Source: Liopterus haemorrhoidalis (taxonomy: Eukaryota > Arthropoda > Insecta > Coleoptera > Dytiscidae). Taken from it: a DNA stretch of 64,000 nucleotides. The stretch is from positions 35,928,301-35,992,300 of the forward strand of contig OZ020622.1 in assembly GCA_963971575.1 (NCBI GenBank), read 5' to 3'. A program made the translations under genes and the position numbers. Below the pieces are notes generated by a model, which saw only the letters and a list, made by a program, of their open reading frames with translations, had not been told where the DNA came from and made no database searches. Positions within the stretch are counted from its first letter, which is position 1; every line of letters begins with the position of its first letter. This document shows, one piece after another, positions 32,670 through 44,034 of the stretch.

Positions 32670-33545
32670 TTAATGAATTATAACAATGAATATTAATATA
32701 CCTATTAATGAATATATGACTGAAAATGTTTTATAAGTTTTTTTTTCTGAAAAATCTTTTAAAATTTTATCAAAATCCAATTGTCTTCCTTCTTCACTTT
32801 CAATCGACATTATCGCTAAATTGTTTAATCGATTCTGAGAAATTGTCGATCTTAAATAATTTTTTATTAGTTTTAATCTAGAAAACGACCATTCCCCAGA
32901 TGCAACGCTCACTGGAATTGTTAAATATATTCGAATGGCAACAAATAAATTTGGAAATGCCGTAGCTCTGTCATTTTCAGATAAAAATTTAAAAATTTCA
33001 AATGGACTTTGGAAATCTTCAGTTGAAAGAATGGGTTTTAGAACTTCCATTTCTTCGACTAACATATTACCGTCTACATCTGCTTCCTTCCCAATATCAC
33101 AAGATTTATCAGTTTGCAAAATTTTGAAATCTATCAAAGCGATTTCCAAATCTACTGCATGCTTTTGCCGTTCTTCTTTTTTCATATTTGGAAACTTTCC
33201 CAAACAAACAAATAAATCGTTACGTTTTTTTTTAAATTGATTGTTCAAAATGAACTTCTAATGATTCTTTAGCTCTATCTAAAATTATATTAAAAAAAGA
33301 TATCTTGAATGCGTTCAATGGATTTACAATAGGTACATCATCGCCTTTATAATTAAAATGTTTTTTTTCTTTTCCGGAGTCTTTTATTATGAAACTATGG
33401 AGATATTTCTAACTCTTCTGCTAGTATTTTTGCCTGAACTAAAATTTGTTCAAATCCAGTGTTTCTGTATTGGGTCAACCAGTTTAAAAGTTTTTCACTC
33501 AAAAATGAGTTTTTGAGTGTTTCGTAGTTCTGAAAAGAATTAAAA
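32670..33545 (-). pseudogene. hAT transposase C-terminal part
   Basis: The minus strand has FLSEKLLNWLTQYRNTGFEQ (33520-33450), a frameshifted bridge, then a 192-codon ORF with PNLFVAIRIYLTIPVSVASG, EWSFSRLKLIKNYLRST and NNLAIMSIE: the hAT dimerisation domain of the ZMYM/'zinc finger MYM-like' type. The BED and catalytic halves are missing. It belongs to the hAT element that encloses it. Confidence 0.8.
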
Positions 33546-33681
33546 TAGAGGAAAAATGTATATTTATGCTCATAAAGATGTGGATAGAAGCAAAAAAATA
33601 TGGTTATAGAAATTTTTAGGTTGACAAGTGCTTACTGCGCATGCGTCAGTTATAAATTAACGTAATAGTTTGGAGTCTATA

Positions 33682-33975
33682 AGCAGTTCACTTTTGTAAG
33701 AACAAACTAAGAGGGAATTTTGTTTTCAATAGTTTGCACCTTTGAAGCTGTATGCCATGTTGGTATTAAAAAATGTCACTTTTTTAAAATGTTGATCCAT
33801 TTGACATATTTCATAATGAAAAATGATATCTTAATTATAATGATCGTAACCTTATCAACCTAAAGTCGGTTTTACAGTGTAAGGAATATTTTTAATTGAC
33901 ATTTAAAGTCAGTAACACACCATAAAAGTAACCAAAATAACCAGATCTAGAGTGTTCTTACAAAAGTGAACAGCT
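33682..33975. mobile_element. 294-bp MITE with TATA flanks, copy 2
   Basis: Inverted ends AGCAGTTCACTTTTGTAAGAAC and GTTCTTACAAAAGTGAACAGCT, TATA both sides. It matches copy 1 over its full length in reverse. Confidence 0.85.
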
Positions 33976-34003
33976 TATACAAACATTTAATTTTAATTTA
34001 TAA

Positions 34004-35505
34004 GGGCCGAGAGTTCCAGTTGCTAATAAACTGTCCAATAAGTTTATTAGCAACATAATTTTTTTTTCCGAGAGTTCCACCCCGAAATAGTTATTAGGTT
34101 GCTAATAAACAGGCTTATTTGTCTAATAACTTATAGGCAACATGAAGTGCTTAATAAAGTGACATATAACCAAAAACAAGTTCGCAAAATGTGTTAATAT
34201 TTCAATTTTAATTGAAAACCAGTATAATTTTAAAAGAATATACGAATGTGTAGTTTTTAAACATTTCTATAATGGTGATTTTAGTGTTTTATATACATTT
34301 AAGTTTTTGTATAAGTATTTTGGCGAAATCGACGATCTGTTTGGATGAATTTATAAATTTTGGACAACCGTTTTTAGAATATTTTGGGCACTTATTGTAA
34401 ATGTGATATATAAAGAACAATATATAAATATATATTTTTAAATAAACATTGTCTTTTATTTTTACATATGTATTTATTTCAATTACAGTCTGTTCCAAAC
34501 GGTTAAGCGGAACTAAATTTTGCAATCTAGTTACTTTCATCGTTTAAATCGTGCTTTTCGACCGTTTTGTTTAAGCTTTGTAAATCATACTTACAATACA
34601 CATTTTTTGTTAAGGTTAATATTATTTTAAATTGTCATTTTCTTTATATTTTGATTTTTTGTGTCATTCTTAATACAAATTTCCCATTTATTAATTTTTT
34701 TATCATTAAAATATATTAAAAAATAATTTAATTTTGACATAGGTCATTCGTTTCCATGGTTTCATTGTTGTAATTTTAAATTTTGACATTGCAACGTGAA
34801 AAATTAAATAACCCAAGCAAGGTCCCTTATCGTGACAACCTAAAAGAACGAAATTCCCATTTAGTTCCGCCTAAGCGTTTGAAACAGACTGTACGATTAC
34901 AACACATTACAAACAATACTTTAAGCATTACTATTTATATAAAAATGATAGAGAATAAGAAGACAGACGCAATTATTGGCAGAATAACAAAGATGTGTGG
35001 CTGAAAATTGCTGATAAGTTTAATTCATATTGTTTAAGGAATGTAAAATAAAGCAAAATATGGCTGTCTTCTTATTTTCAGTCACTTTTGTATTATAAAA
35101 TGCTATTTTTATTAACTTCTCTTCTATCTATATTGTCCTCTTTTTCTGTGATAAAATTTGTTGAACGCCGTTTAATTGTCATTTTAACAGTAACACAAAA
35201 AATATACGTAATGTCATTGAATGTCAAGTCAAACTATTTATTGTCAAAATATTTAATGTCAAAATATTCAGTGTCAAAATTTCATCTCACTTTAGCTCTA
35301 CAAATTTACGTATAGCTCTATCCCTCTTGCACCGTGTTACTATCTTCATAAGAAATACCAATGCAAAAACAAAAAATTATGTTGCTAATAAACTATTAGA
35401 AGGATTTTGTAACTTGGAAATCACCAATAAATTTATTAGCTTCATAAATATATTATGTGTCAAATAACTATTAGGGAGTTTATTAGGAACTGGAACTCTC
35501 GGCCC
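34004..35505. mobile_element. PIF/Harbinger-like element, copy 2, carrying a Tc1-type MITE
   Basis: Same ends and body as copy 1 (1547-2625), but longer because a 406-bp MITE (34486-34891) is inserted. Outside are TAA on the left and TTA on the right, so the duplication is imperfect. Confidence 0.8.
34486..34891. mobile_element. Tc1-type MITE (CAGTCTG ends), copy 1
   Basis: CAGTCTGTTCCAAACGGTTA and CCTAAGCGTTTGAAACAGACTG are inverted and flanked by TA. The unoccupied site 'caattacgattac' is preserved at 2017-2030 in the other copy of the host element. Confidence 0.9.
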
Positions 35506-35553
35506 TTAGTATAAGTATTAATTTTGAAGGTTCTGAACAGTAACGTACAGTTA

Positions 35554-35960
35554 AAGTCTGTTCCAAACGGTTAGGCGGAACTAGATTTTGCAATCTAGTT
35601 ACTTTCATCGTTTAAATCATGCTTTTCGGCCTTTTTCTTTAAGCTTTGTAAATCATACTTGCAACAAATATTTTTTGGTTAAGGTTATATCATTTTAAAA
35701 TGTCATTTTCTTTATATTTTGATTTTTTGTGTAATTCTTAATACAAATATCCCATTTATTTATTTTTTTGTCATTAAAATATGTAAGAAAAATAATTTAA
35801 TTTTGACATATGTCATTCGTTTCCATGGTTTCATTGTTGGAACTTTAAATTTTGACATTCCAACGTGAAAAATGAAATAACCCAAGCAAGGTCCCTTTTC
35901 GTGACAACCTAAAAGAACTAAATTCCCATTTAGTTCCGCCTAACCGTTTGAAACAGACTG
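35554..35960. mobile_element. Tc1-type MITE (CAGTCTG ends), copy 2
   Basis: Same structure and orientation as 34486-34891. The left end has one change (AAGTCTG), with TA both sides. Confidence 0.85.
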
Positions 35961-36303
35961 TACGTATAACAAACATTTGCTTTAATTCTAAGTACTAATT
36001 CTAATTCCTAATTTCGAGGTTCTGAACGCAGCATTAACCGGAAATTGTAAAATATTTTTGATAATTTTGAAAAAATCGATAGGTTCGAGATTGGTTCCTT
36101 TCTGCGGGCCCCCCTAAAGCGCGGGGCCCGATTGGGCGCAATCGGTCCAATCGGCTATTTTCCGGCCCTGGTTATATGAGCAAAATAACTAATAATAAGA
36201 TTGGGACACAATAATTAATATAAATGATAATATACACTCTCAGTGGGTTAACTATCAGCAATACTTTTTACAGTTAGTTAACAATTGTTTTCCCTTTAAA
36301 AAA

Positions 36304-37036
36304 ATGAAACCGAATAATAAAAAGAATAAATGGTATACCAAGGAACTTGCGGACATGAAACAAAATATTTGCTTAATTTCAATTCTTAAAAAAACTGACA
36401 GTAAATATGGTTTAATATACAAAAAATACATGTTAAAATATAAACTTAAATTAAAAGAAGCAAAATTAGAATATAACAACAAATATATATTAAATTCAAA
36501 TAATAAGTCTAAAGCAGTATGGAATATAATGAAAGATGAAATTAAATCATATTCCAAAAGACAAAAAGGGGTAAACATAAGTCCTCAAGATTACAATAAA
36601 TATTTTGCAAATATAGCGTCAGAACTTTTATCCGGTCTACCAAAATCTGATAAAAAAAGTAGTTATTTCATCAACAAAACAAATAAAACTATTAGTGAAT
36701 CCATATCTTTAGTGCCTACCAACGAGGCAGAAATATTTAGTACTACCTATTAACAATTTAAACAATAACCAATCACAGAACACTTATAAATTAAATGTAA
36801 AAATAATGAAAATAGCCAGTATAGGGATAGCATACCCGCTAGAAAGGTTAAAAGTCAAAAATAATTGTTTTGCATGCGGAATTTTTCCGGATTGCTTAAA
36901 GACATCTAAAATTACACCAATATATAAAAATAGCAAGGTTAATGAAGTGTCTAACTATAAGCCGATTGCAATTGTTCCGATATTTTCAAAAATTCTAGAA
37001 AAATGTATCAAAATTAGAATTGTTAACTTTTTATAA
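36304..37036 (+). pseudogene. LINE reverse-transcriptase fragment, 5' side of a split copy
   Basis: It starts KPNNKKNKWYTKELADMKQN and passes through SKAVWNIMKDEIKSYSKRQK and DYNKYFANIASELLSGLPKS, the linker before the RT. After a frameshift near 36750 it shows GIFPDCLKTSKITPIYKNSK, NYKPIAIVPIFSKILEKCIK. This is the Jockey/CR1-type layout also seen at 49882-51799. It is cut at ~37036 by family Y and continues at 38631. Confidence 0.8.
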
Positions 37037-37040
37037 AACA

Positions 37041-38630
37041 ACTAGCTGAGTACCCGTGCTTCGCTACAGTATATTGACGGTCTGCCATCATCGTGCAATT
37101 ATTATAAGTCATGGTTCTCTATAGATCACATTGCTTACTCTCTCCTCAAGTGTAGATTCACCACGTTGGAGGCTCATTAGTGTAAAATTTTCAGTTTGTT
37201 TCTAAACATGTGCACGGGTAACTTTTATAAGCAAAAACCTAATCTATATCTCATCTATCCTAAGAGATATTGCGAAATCCGTGGAAATCTATTTTACTCC
37301 TTTTCACCCCATAGGGGTCGAAAAATCCTTTCTTAGTGGGTACTTACGTCATATTGAGAAATGTACTCTTGGAATTTTTTACTTCTAATAAAAAATACTA
37401 ATTTACCTTTTAAGAATGAAATTTAAAAAACTGTCAGACACTATTGAAAGATTTTAAAAAGTCACCTATATGCCAGAAAGAAATGTTATAACTCCAGAAG
37501 CACAGGAGATATAAATGGTTCGATGCTTACGTTATGGCATTTGTATGGGTAATCTTTATAAGCAAAAGCCAAGTCGATATCTTATTGATCCTAAGAGATA
37601 TTAAGGAATCCTTGATATCACATTTCAGCCCTTAGGGGTTGAATTTCGAAAAATCCCGTCTTAGTGGGTGCTTACGTCATAGAGGGAATATACTTTACGA
37701 ATTTCATGTATCTTGTCCAGAGGACGTTCTGTCGAGTAAAATTTACACATTTACCCCTTTAGGGGTGAAATTTTGAAAATCTGTCAAAACCATTTAGAGG
37801 TATTTTAAAAAGACACCGATATGCCAAAAAGGAATGTTATAACTCAATAAACACAGGAAATACGAAGGGTTGTATAATTCACCCCGATTGTAGATCACCC
37901 CTATAGTGGTTGATTTGGACAAAATCCTGAAATAAGTTTTTCGGCATTTGTATGGGTAATCTTTTTAAGCTAAAACCAAGGCGATATGTTATTGGACCTA
38001 AGAGATATTGAGGAATACGTGAAAACACATTTTACCCCTTTTCACCCCTGAGGGGTTGAATTTACAAAAATCATTTCTTAGGGGGCACTTACGTCATAAA
38101 AGAGATATACTCCCCGAATTTTATGTTTCTTTGTCTAGACGACATTCTATCAAATAAAAAATACCAATTTACCCCTTTAGGGGTGAAATTTAAAAAAACG
38201 GTCAAAACACTTTCTAAATATTTTAAAAATACACCTATATGTCAAAAAGGAATGTTGTAAGACAATAAACACAGAAGATGCGAAGGGTTCTATAATTCAC
38301 CCTGATTGTAGATTCACCCCTTTAGGGGTCGATTAGGAAAAAATCCTGAAATTAGTTTTTTAATATTTAGATGAGTAATCATTGTAAGCTAAAACCAAGT
38401 CGATATCTTATTGGACCTAAGAGATATTAAAGAAACCGTGAAGCCACATTTTACCCCTTTTAACCCCATTTTCACCCACTTAGAGGATGAGTTTCGAAAA
38501 ATTCGTTCTTAGTGAGTGTTTACGTCATGGAGGGAATATACTCGCCAAATTTCATGATTGTAGGTCCAGTGGTTTGGGCTGACCGTTGATTATGAGTAGG
38601 TAGCTTAGTTACGATTTTATATATATAGAT
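37041..38630 (+). repeat. Modular repeat family Y, near-complete copy inside a LINE
   Basis: It begins ACTAGCTGAGTACCCGTGCTTCGCTAC, contains three modules with 'cccctttaggggtgaaattt' near 37420, 37755 and 38170, and ends 'gattttatatatatagat'. LINE reading resumes immediately after. No ORF, no inverted ends and no clear target duplication, so its transposition class is unknown. Confidence 0.8.
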
Positions 38631-38850
38631 AACATATTGGTCGAAAATCAATATGGATTCAGAACAAAAAGATCCACCACCCAGGCAGCTATTGAGCTTA
38701 TCATTAGGTTATAGATAACATGGATAAAGGCCAAAAAGTAGTAGCGACTTGTTGTGACCTGTCTAAGGCATTTGACTCTATTTCACATAAAATTCTTTTT
38801 GAAAAGCTTGCATATTATGGTATTAGAGAAAATACACTGATGCTAATTCA
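38631..38850 (+). pseudogene. LINE reverse-transcriptase fragment, 3' side of the split copy
   Basis: NILVENQYGFRTKRSTTQAA then, after a frameshift, DKGQKVVATCCDLSKAFDSI (motif A) and EKLAYYGIREN. It follows directly on from 37036 in RT order. The element is lost beyond ~38850. Confidence 0.8.
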
Positions 38851-39326
38851 GTTGAAAGTTAAACATTTTAAAACCGACACGAGTAAACTCCCATTTCTGA
38901 TAAACCGATTTTTACCAAAAGTTGATCAACTCGTGCCATTGATGTCAAAAGCTTAAATATGAAGTTTCATAAAATTCTTTTTAGCAGAATTTGCTTTGAC
39001 GGACATCATGCTAAAAATAGTCAAAACGTTATGTAGGGACCTCAATTCGTGGAGATCCATCGAAATCTCGAAATGTCAAAATCGGTATGATCACAATACC
39101 TCCCTTATATAGGTTGGCGGTCGGTAAAAATTGAGAAGAAAATTGAAAAGAATGAAAATTTGAAAGAATATTGGACAGACACTAATAATTTTGCAGGACA
39201 CAATAATTTATAAAATGCTTCGCGGGCCGGATAGAATTTCAGCGCGGGCTGCCATTTACCCAGGTTTGTTATAGAACATACCATATTACTTTTGAAGATC
39301 GGCATAAAACAATTATCCCATATAAC
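38851..39326. other. Unassigned sequence
   Basis: A stretch around 39215-39260 ('cttcgcgggccggatagaat') looks like hAT terminal sequence. Otherwise nothing was recognised. Confidence 0.3.
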
Positions 39327-39588
39327 TAGGATGACCATCCGTCCCGGTTTTAGGTCAATTGTCCCGGTGTCCCGAAAAATGTTCTCGGGATGCCCGATTG
39401 TCCCGGTTTTTGAGGTGAGGACTCTTTTTGCTCTTTACTTTAAATTTGGGGGAGGTGAGGACCTTTTTTTTTGCTCTTCACTTTGAATTTGAGAGGTGAG
39501 GACCTTTTTTTCTCTTCACTTGTATCTGGGAGGAAACAAAGACTTTCCCTTTGTCCCAGTTTCCCTTCACTGAAATCTGGTCACCCTA
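39327..39588. mobile_element. hAT-type MITE with perfect 8-bp duplication
   Basis: The ends TAGGATGACCA and TGGTCACCCTA; CATATAAC on both sides (39319-39326 and 39589-39596). Inside, three 'gaggtgaggacc...ctcttcactt' units. Same family as 28832-29129. Confidence 0.92.
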
Positions 39589-39847
39589 CATATAACTATA
39601 ATCACATTGTTAAACTACAAAAGAACTAGGGTTCATGTTTACAACCATGTTGTAAACAGTCAACGGTCAGTGGCGCAGGATGTTTGTTTTTGTTAATCCT
39701 TTAAGTAAGATGAGTAAATGTGAATCCCTTCTGCTATAGGTTGACATGCCTAGTTACATCACTTCTATTATAATTTTATGAGTTCCCTAACTTTTATTAT
39801 TTTATTGTGATCTTCAAAACTAATATGGTACGGACTTAACACACTTA

Positions 39848-40106
39848 GGCCCGGTCTTTCCACCTTCAGATAAAGTTCCAGGTAACTATCTGACAGATAA
39901 GGTTTTTTGTAACTTCATCTGCTGAGTAAATGTCATCCCTTCTTTCTATACAAATGTATCTATCGGATAGTTATCTAACAGATAATGAGACTGACGTATT
40001 GGATTCACTGACTGGTATTGCCATTTATTCAGCAGATGAAGTTACAAAAAACCTTATCTGTCAGATAGTTACCTGGAACTTTATCTGAAGGTGGAAAGAC
40101 CGGGCC
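39848..40106. mobile_element. 259-bp Harbinger-like MITE with ~80-bp inverted repeats, copy 1
   Basis: GGCCCGGTCTTTCCACCTTC at the left pairs with its complement at the right for about 80 bp, and TTA flanks both sides. Copy 2 at 53429-53687 has exactly the same length. Confidence 0.9.
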
Positions 40107-41281
40107 TTAATATAATATAAACCATAAATTTCGCGACAAATCGGTTGGAAACAACTGCTCTGCATCATAATTCACATTAATTACTATCCTCCAAAGGAAA
40201 TATAGGTTTTGAATTTCTTGTTAGATGTAGTTCGATATAACCTAACTTTTTTGACAATAGGGGATAGGCATTTTTTAATTTTTTTTTATTATATTCCTCT
40301 TCTTGCATATAAACATAACAAAAGTTTTGCATTTTTTTTAATTTGAAGGCTTGAAAAAATTATAAATGTATGTAGCGCGCGAAAACCACGTGTTACCATA
40401 CCCTACATAAGTATACTGCGTACAGCCTACCCAGTCTACAGCGTACAGCCTACACAGTCTGTAGTAAAGTTAGAGTGATTTTAATTCAAATAAAGTTTAA
40501 TTCTATATAAACAATTTATACATGTTTACCGAATTAAATTTTATATTTAAATATATAACCTATATTGCAGTATTTCAATTATGCCTCTAACGTTTTGTAA
40601 CTTCATGTAAACAATGTAGTAAAATTCTGACATCTAAATTATATAAATATTTACATTTTACAGAGTTGCGGCGTTTACATAAAGTTATAGAATACATAAA
40701 TGGTTTATGGTCTGTTTTGACACCACGTATTTCTTCAGCACTGTAGCATTCATTATTTTTCATATATTCCATGAGCATAAAAGGATGTTGGGTAAATTAT
40801 CACTTTGAGCCCTAACTAAATCTTTATATGCCATTTTAATAATAAATGCGTGAAAAATTGTTTAAAAACAAATTCAAAACTCTCGAACAATATAATATAC
40901 ACACGTAGAGATTATGTAGTCTGGGCTGTTTAGGGCTTGACGTCATGCTCAGTCGTACTTACTCTTACCTTCGCGCCGTGGTCGGCTTATTTCAAATTTG
41001 TAATATTTGAATTAAAAAATTTGGCTGTAATGTTAATTAAAATGTGATTTTTGTTTTGTTAGGTGACATAACATATCAAAAAAATGTAGTTTTAAGGAAA
41101 TTAAAATTTTATGCGTATCCCCTATTAGCGAAGTGGCAACAAGGGAAGTTTTTCAGCTGTGACGTCATTACATTGTTATGGTAAAAAGACTCTAGCATAC
41201 TGATGACTACTTCATTTCCCCCACTACTGCAAGTTACGAGACAACTTTATACTTTAATAATCATGCGTGAGACAAACATAT
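40107..41281. other. Serpin intron, nothing recognised
   Basis: Short ORFs only. Slightly richer in G+C around 40380-40480, where 'gtacagcctac' is repeated. No known family identified. Confidence 0.35.
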
Positions 41282-41331
41282 GATGACTTTATAAGGGTTT
41301 TTTGGTCATACCTGCAAAATCCTGAAAAATA
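41282..41331 (+). repeat. Family X 3'-end remnant beside a serpin splice donor
   Basis: 'gactttataagggttttttggtcatacctgcaaaatcctgaaaaa' matches the last ~45 bp of family X, 15 bp downstream of the serpin donor at 41345. Confidence 0.65.
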
Positions 41332-41345
41332 AGAGTTGTACTTAC

Positions 41346-41618
41346 TTGAAAGTATGGTTAGGATTGAACTGTTCTTTCCAAAGTGCATCAAAACTAAATA
41401 AGTCTTGAATAAAAATATCTCCAGTCATCGGTTTAAGAGGATTCGGGAAAATAGTTTCAACATTCTTCAACCTGTTGGAAAATGCTTCCGAAGTTGCATT
41501 TGTGTCATCGATTTTCCCATAAAAGAATTCAGTAAATGTATTTGAATTTTGTTTCATACTTTTGCTTAATTCATATGATTCAGTTTTTTCCACAAATATT
41601 CCGCTAAAACGGTTTAGT
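41346..41618 (-). CDS. Serpin exon: strand 2A to strand 3A region
   Basis: The minus strand reads GATATTTTCAG, a 273-bp open exon, then the strong donor GTAAGT. Residues include LNRFSGIFVEK (compare ANRLFVEK of serpins), SYELSKSMKQN, and near the end FSFDALWKEQFNPNHTF, equivalent to the conserved N-A-(I/L)-x-F-K-G-x-W stretch. The two trailing bases plus the first base of the next exon give AAA (Lys), so the reading continues smoothly into AEFTQ. An (AAT)n tract and a LINE fragment lie immediately upstream in the intron. A 50-bp remnant of repeat family X lies 15 bp downstream of the donor. Confidence 0.85.
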
Positions 41619-41637
41619 CTGAAAATATCATTAGATT

Positions 41638-41837
41638 TTAATAATAATAATAATGATAATAATGATAATAATAATAATAATAGACATGTCTATGGTGAAA
41701 CGATTATACACATTATGTCTGCTTGTCCATCTCTTGCAGCGTCGAGCTACGTGTCTCGACATAATGCTGTTCTCCGCATGCTCTACTAGCATCTTAGACG
41801 TGTAGTCCAGTAACCTAGTCATGATTATAGGGCGAAT
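41638..41837 (+). pseudogene. Non-LTR retrotransposon C-terminal fragment, 5' side of a split copy
   Basis: After an (AAT)n tract it reads HVYGETIIHIMSACPSLAAS and YVSRHNAVLRMLY, a zinc-knuckle-like C-terminal region with H, C and H-N residues typical of some LINE ORF2 tails. A long-TIR element starts at 41838; the tail continues at ~46985. Confidence 0.65.
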
Positions 41838-42542
41838 GTTGCATTAGGTGGGGGTAGTTATTTTCGTTTTTTTTTTCGCGTATGGGATTCGCGTATGGTG
41901 CCTGAGACGCAAAATCCAAGTTTTCGACCTCGGCAGCCCTCCGGAACACTTTTGAATATCTCAAAAACTGCTAAATTTTCGCACTTTTTTTGGTTTCTTC
42001 CCATTTTGACCATAAAGGAGCACGTTTTCGACAAACACCATTCTATGCATTTTTAAACTAGATTAAATTCGATACAATTTGAGATCAGAATGGGCTTGGT
42101 AGCCCTAATAGTTTTCGAGATACAGCTTTTCAAATTTTGAAAAAATCTCCGAACTTGAAAATTTTATGCTAATTTTTATGCTAAACCTTGTCATGAAGTC
42201 CTAATATAAATACAACGCACATGAAATTTGGTAAGCATTAATAAATAGAAGTAATGGTATATATAACATGTGGGTAAGTATTAATTATTATAAATAATTG
42301 TAACTTTCAACAACAATACGAGTGTAACTATACAAAGAAGCTGAGCGACTGGTTTTTGAAATACCCTCCATTTCGTAAAACCGATGTGATTATGTCCTTA
42401 AGTAGTAAGACTTGTAGGGGAGACAGGGGTCAATTGTCATATGGCCAGAGATATTGGGAAGAAAGCAATGTTGAAGGTTGTAGGAGAAAAATTCGAGCGT
42501 AAAACCAAAATATCTAGAGACACGGCACGGTCAGAACATAGC

Positions 42543-42776
42543 TGTAGTGTTCGATAGTTACCCTACAGAGCCTGACAAAAAGAGCACGAAGTGCTCTGAA
42601 CGTAATCACCGAGTTCAGGCACATTCTTCTCCTGAGGTGATATTTGAGGAAACAACCACTCCTAATGTTTCCAAAGAAATTTTTTTATCCAATGATAAAA
42701 ACAAATTAAGATTCATCCAACTTCTTGTTGCCGATGCAAGCCTCACAGTTTCGAGTCACTTCGCGCGTCACTCATG
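42543..42776 (+). pseudogene. Uncharacterised transposon gene, N-terminal piece
   Basis: VFDSYPTEPDKKSTKCSERN and SPEVIFEETTTPNVSKEIFL then SNDKNKLRFIQLLV. I recall this pattern from multicopy uncharacterised insect proteins, where it directly precedes the part now found at 45380-46290. It ends in frame-broken sequence. The 2.6 kb between the pieces is inserted repeat DNA. Confidence 0.55.
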
Positions 42777-42965
42777 ATATTTACCTATTATATTGTACAT
42801 CGACGGATTCCGTGAGACTTAAGTAATCTCGTGATAACCGCGAATCTAAATAATTCGCGATACAATTAGAGTTATCAATGTTCTTAGTTTTTTAACATTC
42901 CTAACCAATCACAAACAACCCTTAGAGTCATAAACCGCATTCCATCACCAAACTTTGTATAAAAA

Positions 42966-43880
42966 ATTGATGTGAAGTGTGAATGTTCACACATTTCAGG
43001 GTTTCGCAGTTATATAATAAGTGAAGGCGGTATGCTGAGTGTGTAGGACAAATTTTACTTTGTAGTAATCACGGCAAAATGAACGATATTTTTAAAATAA
43101 TTTATCGTCTGTTGATCATATAAGATAATTATTAAATTTACGCTCTTAAAAATTAAATACAACATTTGTCAAAATATAACTAGAATTTTGACAAAATAAT
43201 TTCAACATAATAAAAATGCAAAAAAAAAAACAGAAAAAATAAAATTCACTCCGTACTCGAACTCGAAACCCTTCGTTTACCAGCGAGTTTTAGCTTACGA
43301 CACCAGTGCTCTAACCAATAACGCTATCGTATGCCTTGCATGTGAGTGTTTTACTTGGTATAACTTTTGTACTTTGTGAACCAAAAACCACAAAAAAATG
43401 CGTTATTTTCCGAAAACATAATCTGATCAAAAATTCCTGTTGTACTATTTCGGTTCACACCAATGTACATTACTTAAAATTTTTTCAGATTTTTAGTTTA
43501 AACCATCTGGGCTACAGGGTGTGGGACAAAATTTTTTTTGCACAATTTTGGCAAAAATCGCATCAAAATAATTTATTTTGCAAAAATAAAAATTTGATCG
43601 TTAATCCACGTACTAAGGGCTTTCATTTGATACCCTACTAAAAAAAAATATTTTTGTTTTCGATGAGCACATATTTGTTTATATTTTTAGGGGGGTATGT
43701 TTTTTAGATGTTTTAGTATTTTTCCTATGTGCGGGTCAAAGAGTTGTATAAGCATGCCAAATTTCAACTTTCTAGGTTTAGCCGTTTGGCTACAATTTTT
43801 ACCGAACAGACAGACAGACAGACAGACGACAAAATGACGGTATAAGGGTTTTTTGGTCATACCTACAAAACCCTAAAAAA
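42966..43880 (+). repeat. Repeat family X, copy B
   Basis: Starts TTGATGTGAAGTGTGAATGTTCACAC, ends 'ctacaaaaccctaaaaaa', with a (CAGA)n tract at 43808-43828 and a tRNA-like segment on the minus strand (43255-43330). Shorter than copy A because it lacks its two MITEs and part of the first section. Confidence 0.75.
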
Positions 43881-44034
43881 CGGTCATTTTTACAATCGTT
43901 CTCAGTTAAAACTCACTCTTCGAAACAAAATCATCTCTCAGTTAAAATTCAACCCTTCGTAAAATAAGATCTATCAGTTCAAATTCATCTCTTCGTTAAA
44001 AAACATCTCTCCGAGTAAGTAAAAACTTCGCTCC

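Larger units (their letters stand above)
31232..36170. mobile_element. hAT element of 4.9 kb with five nested insertions
   Basis: CAGGGCCGGATCTGAGG at the left and TTCCGGCCCTG at the right, with a perfect 8-bp duplication GTTATATG (31224-31231 and 36171-36178). 'gcggggcccgattgg' occurs near both ends. Its own coding remnant is on the minus strand at 32670-33545. Later insertions: a mariner-like element (31470-32385), a 294-bp MITE, a Harbinger-like element holding a Tc1-type MITE, and another Tc1-type MITE. Confidence 0.9.
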
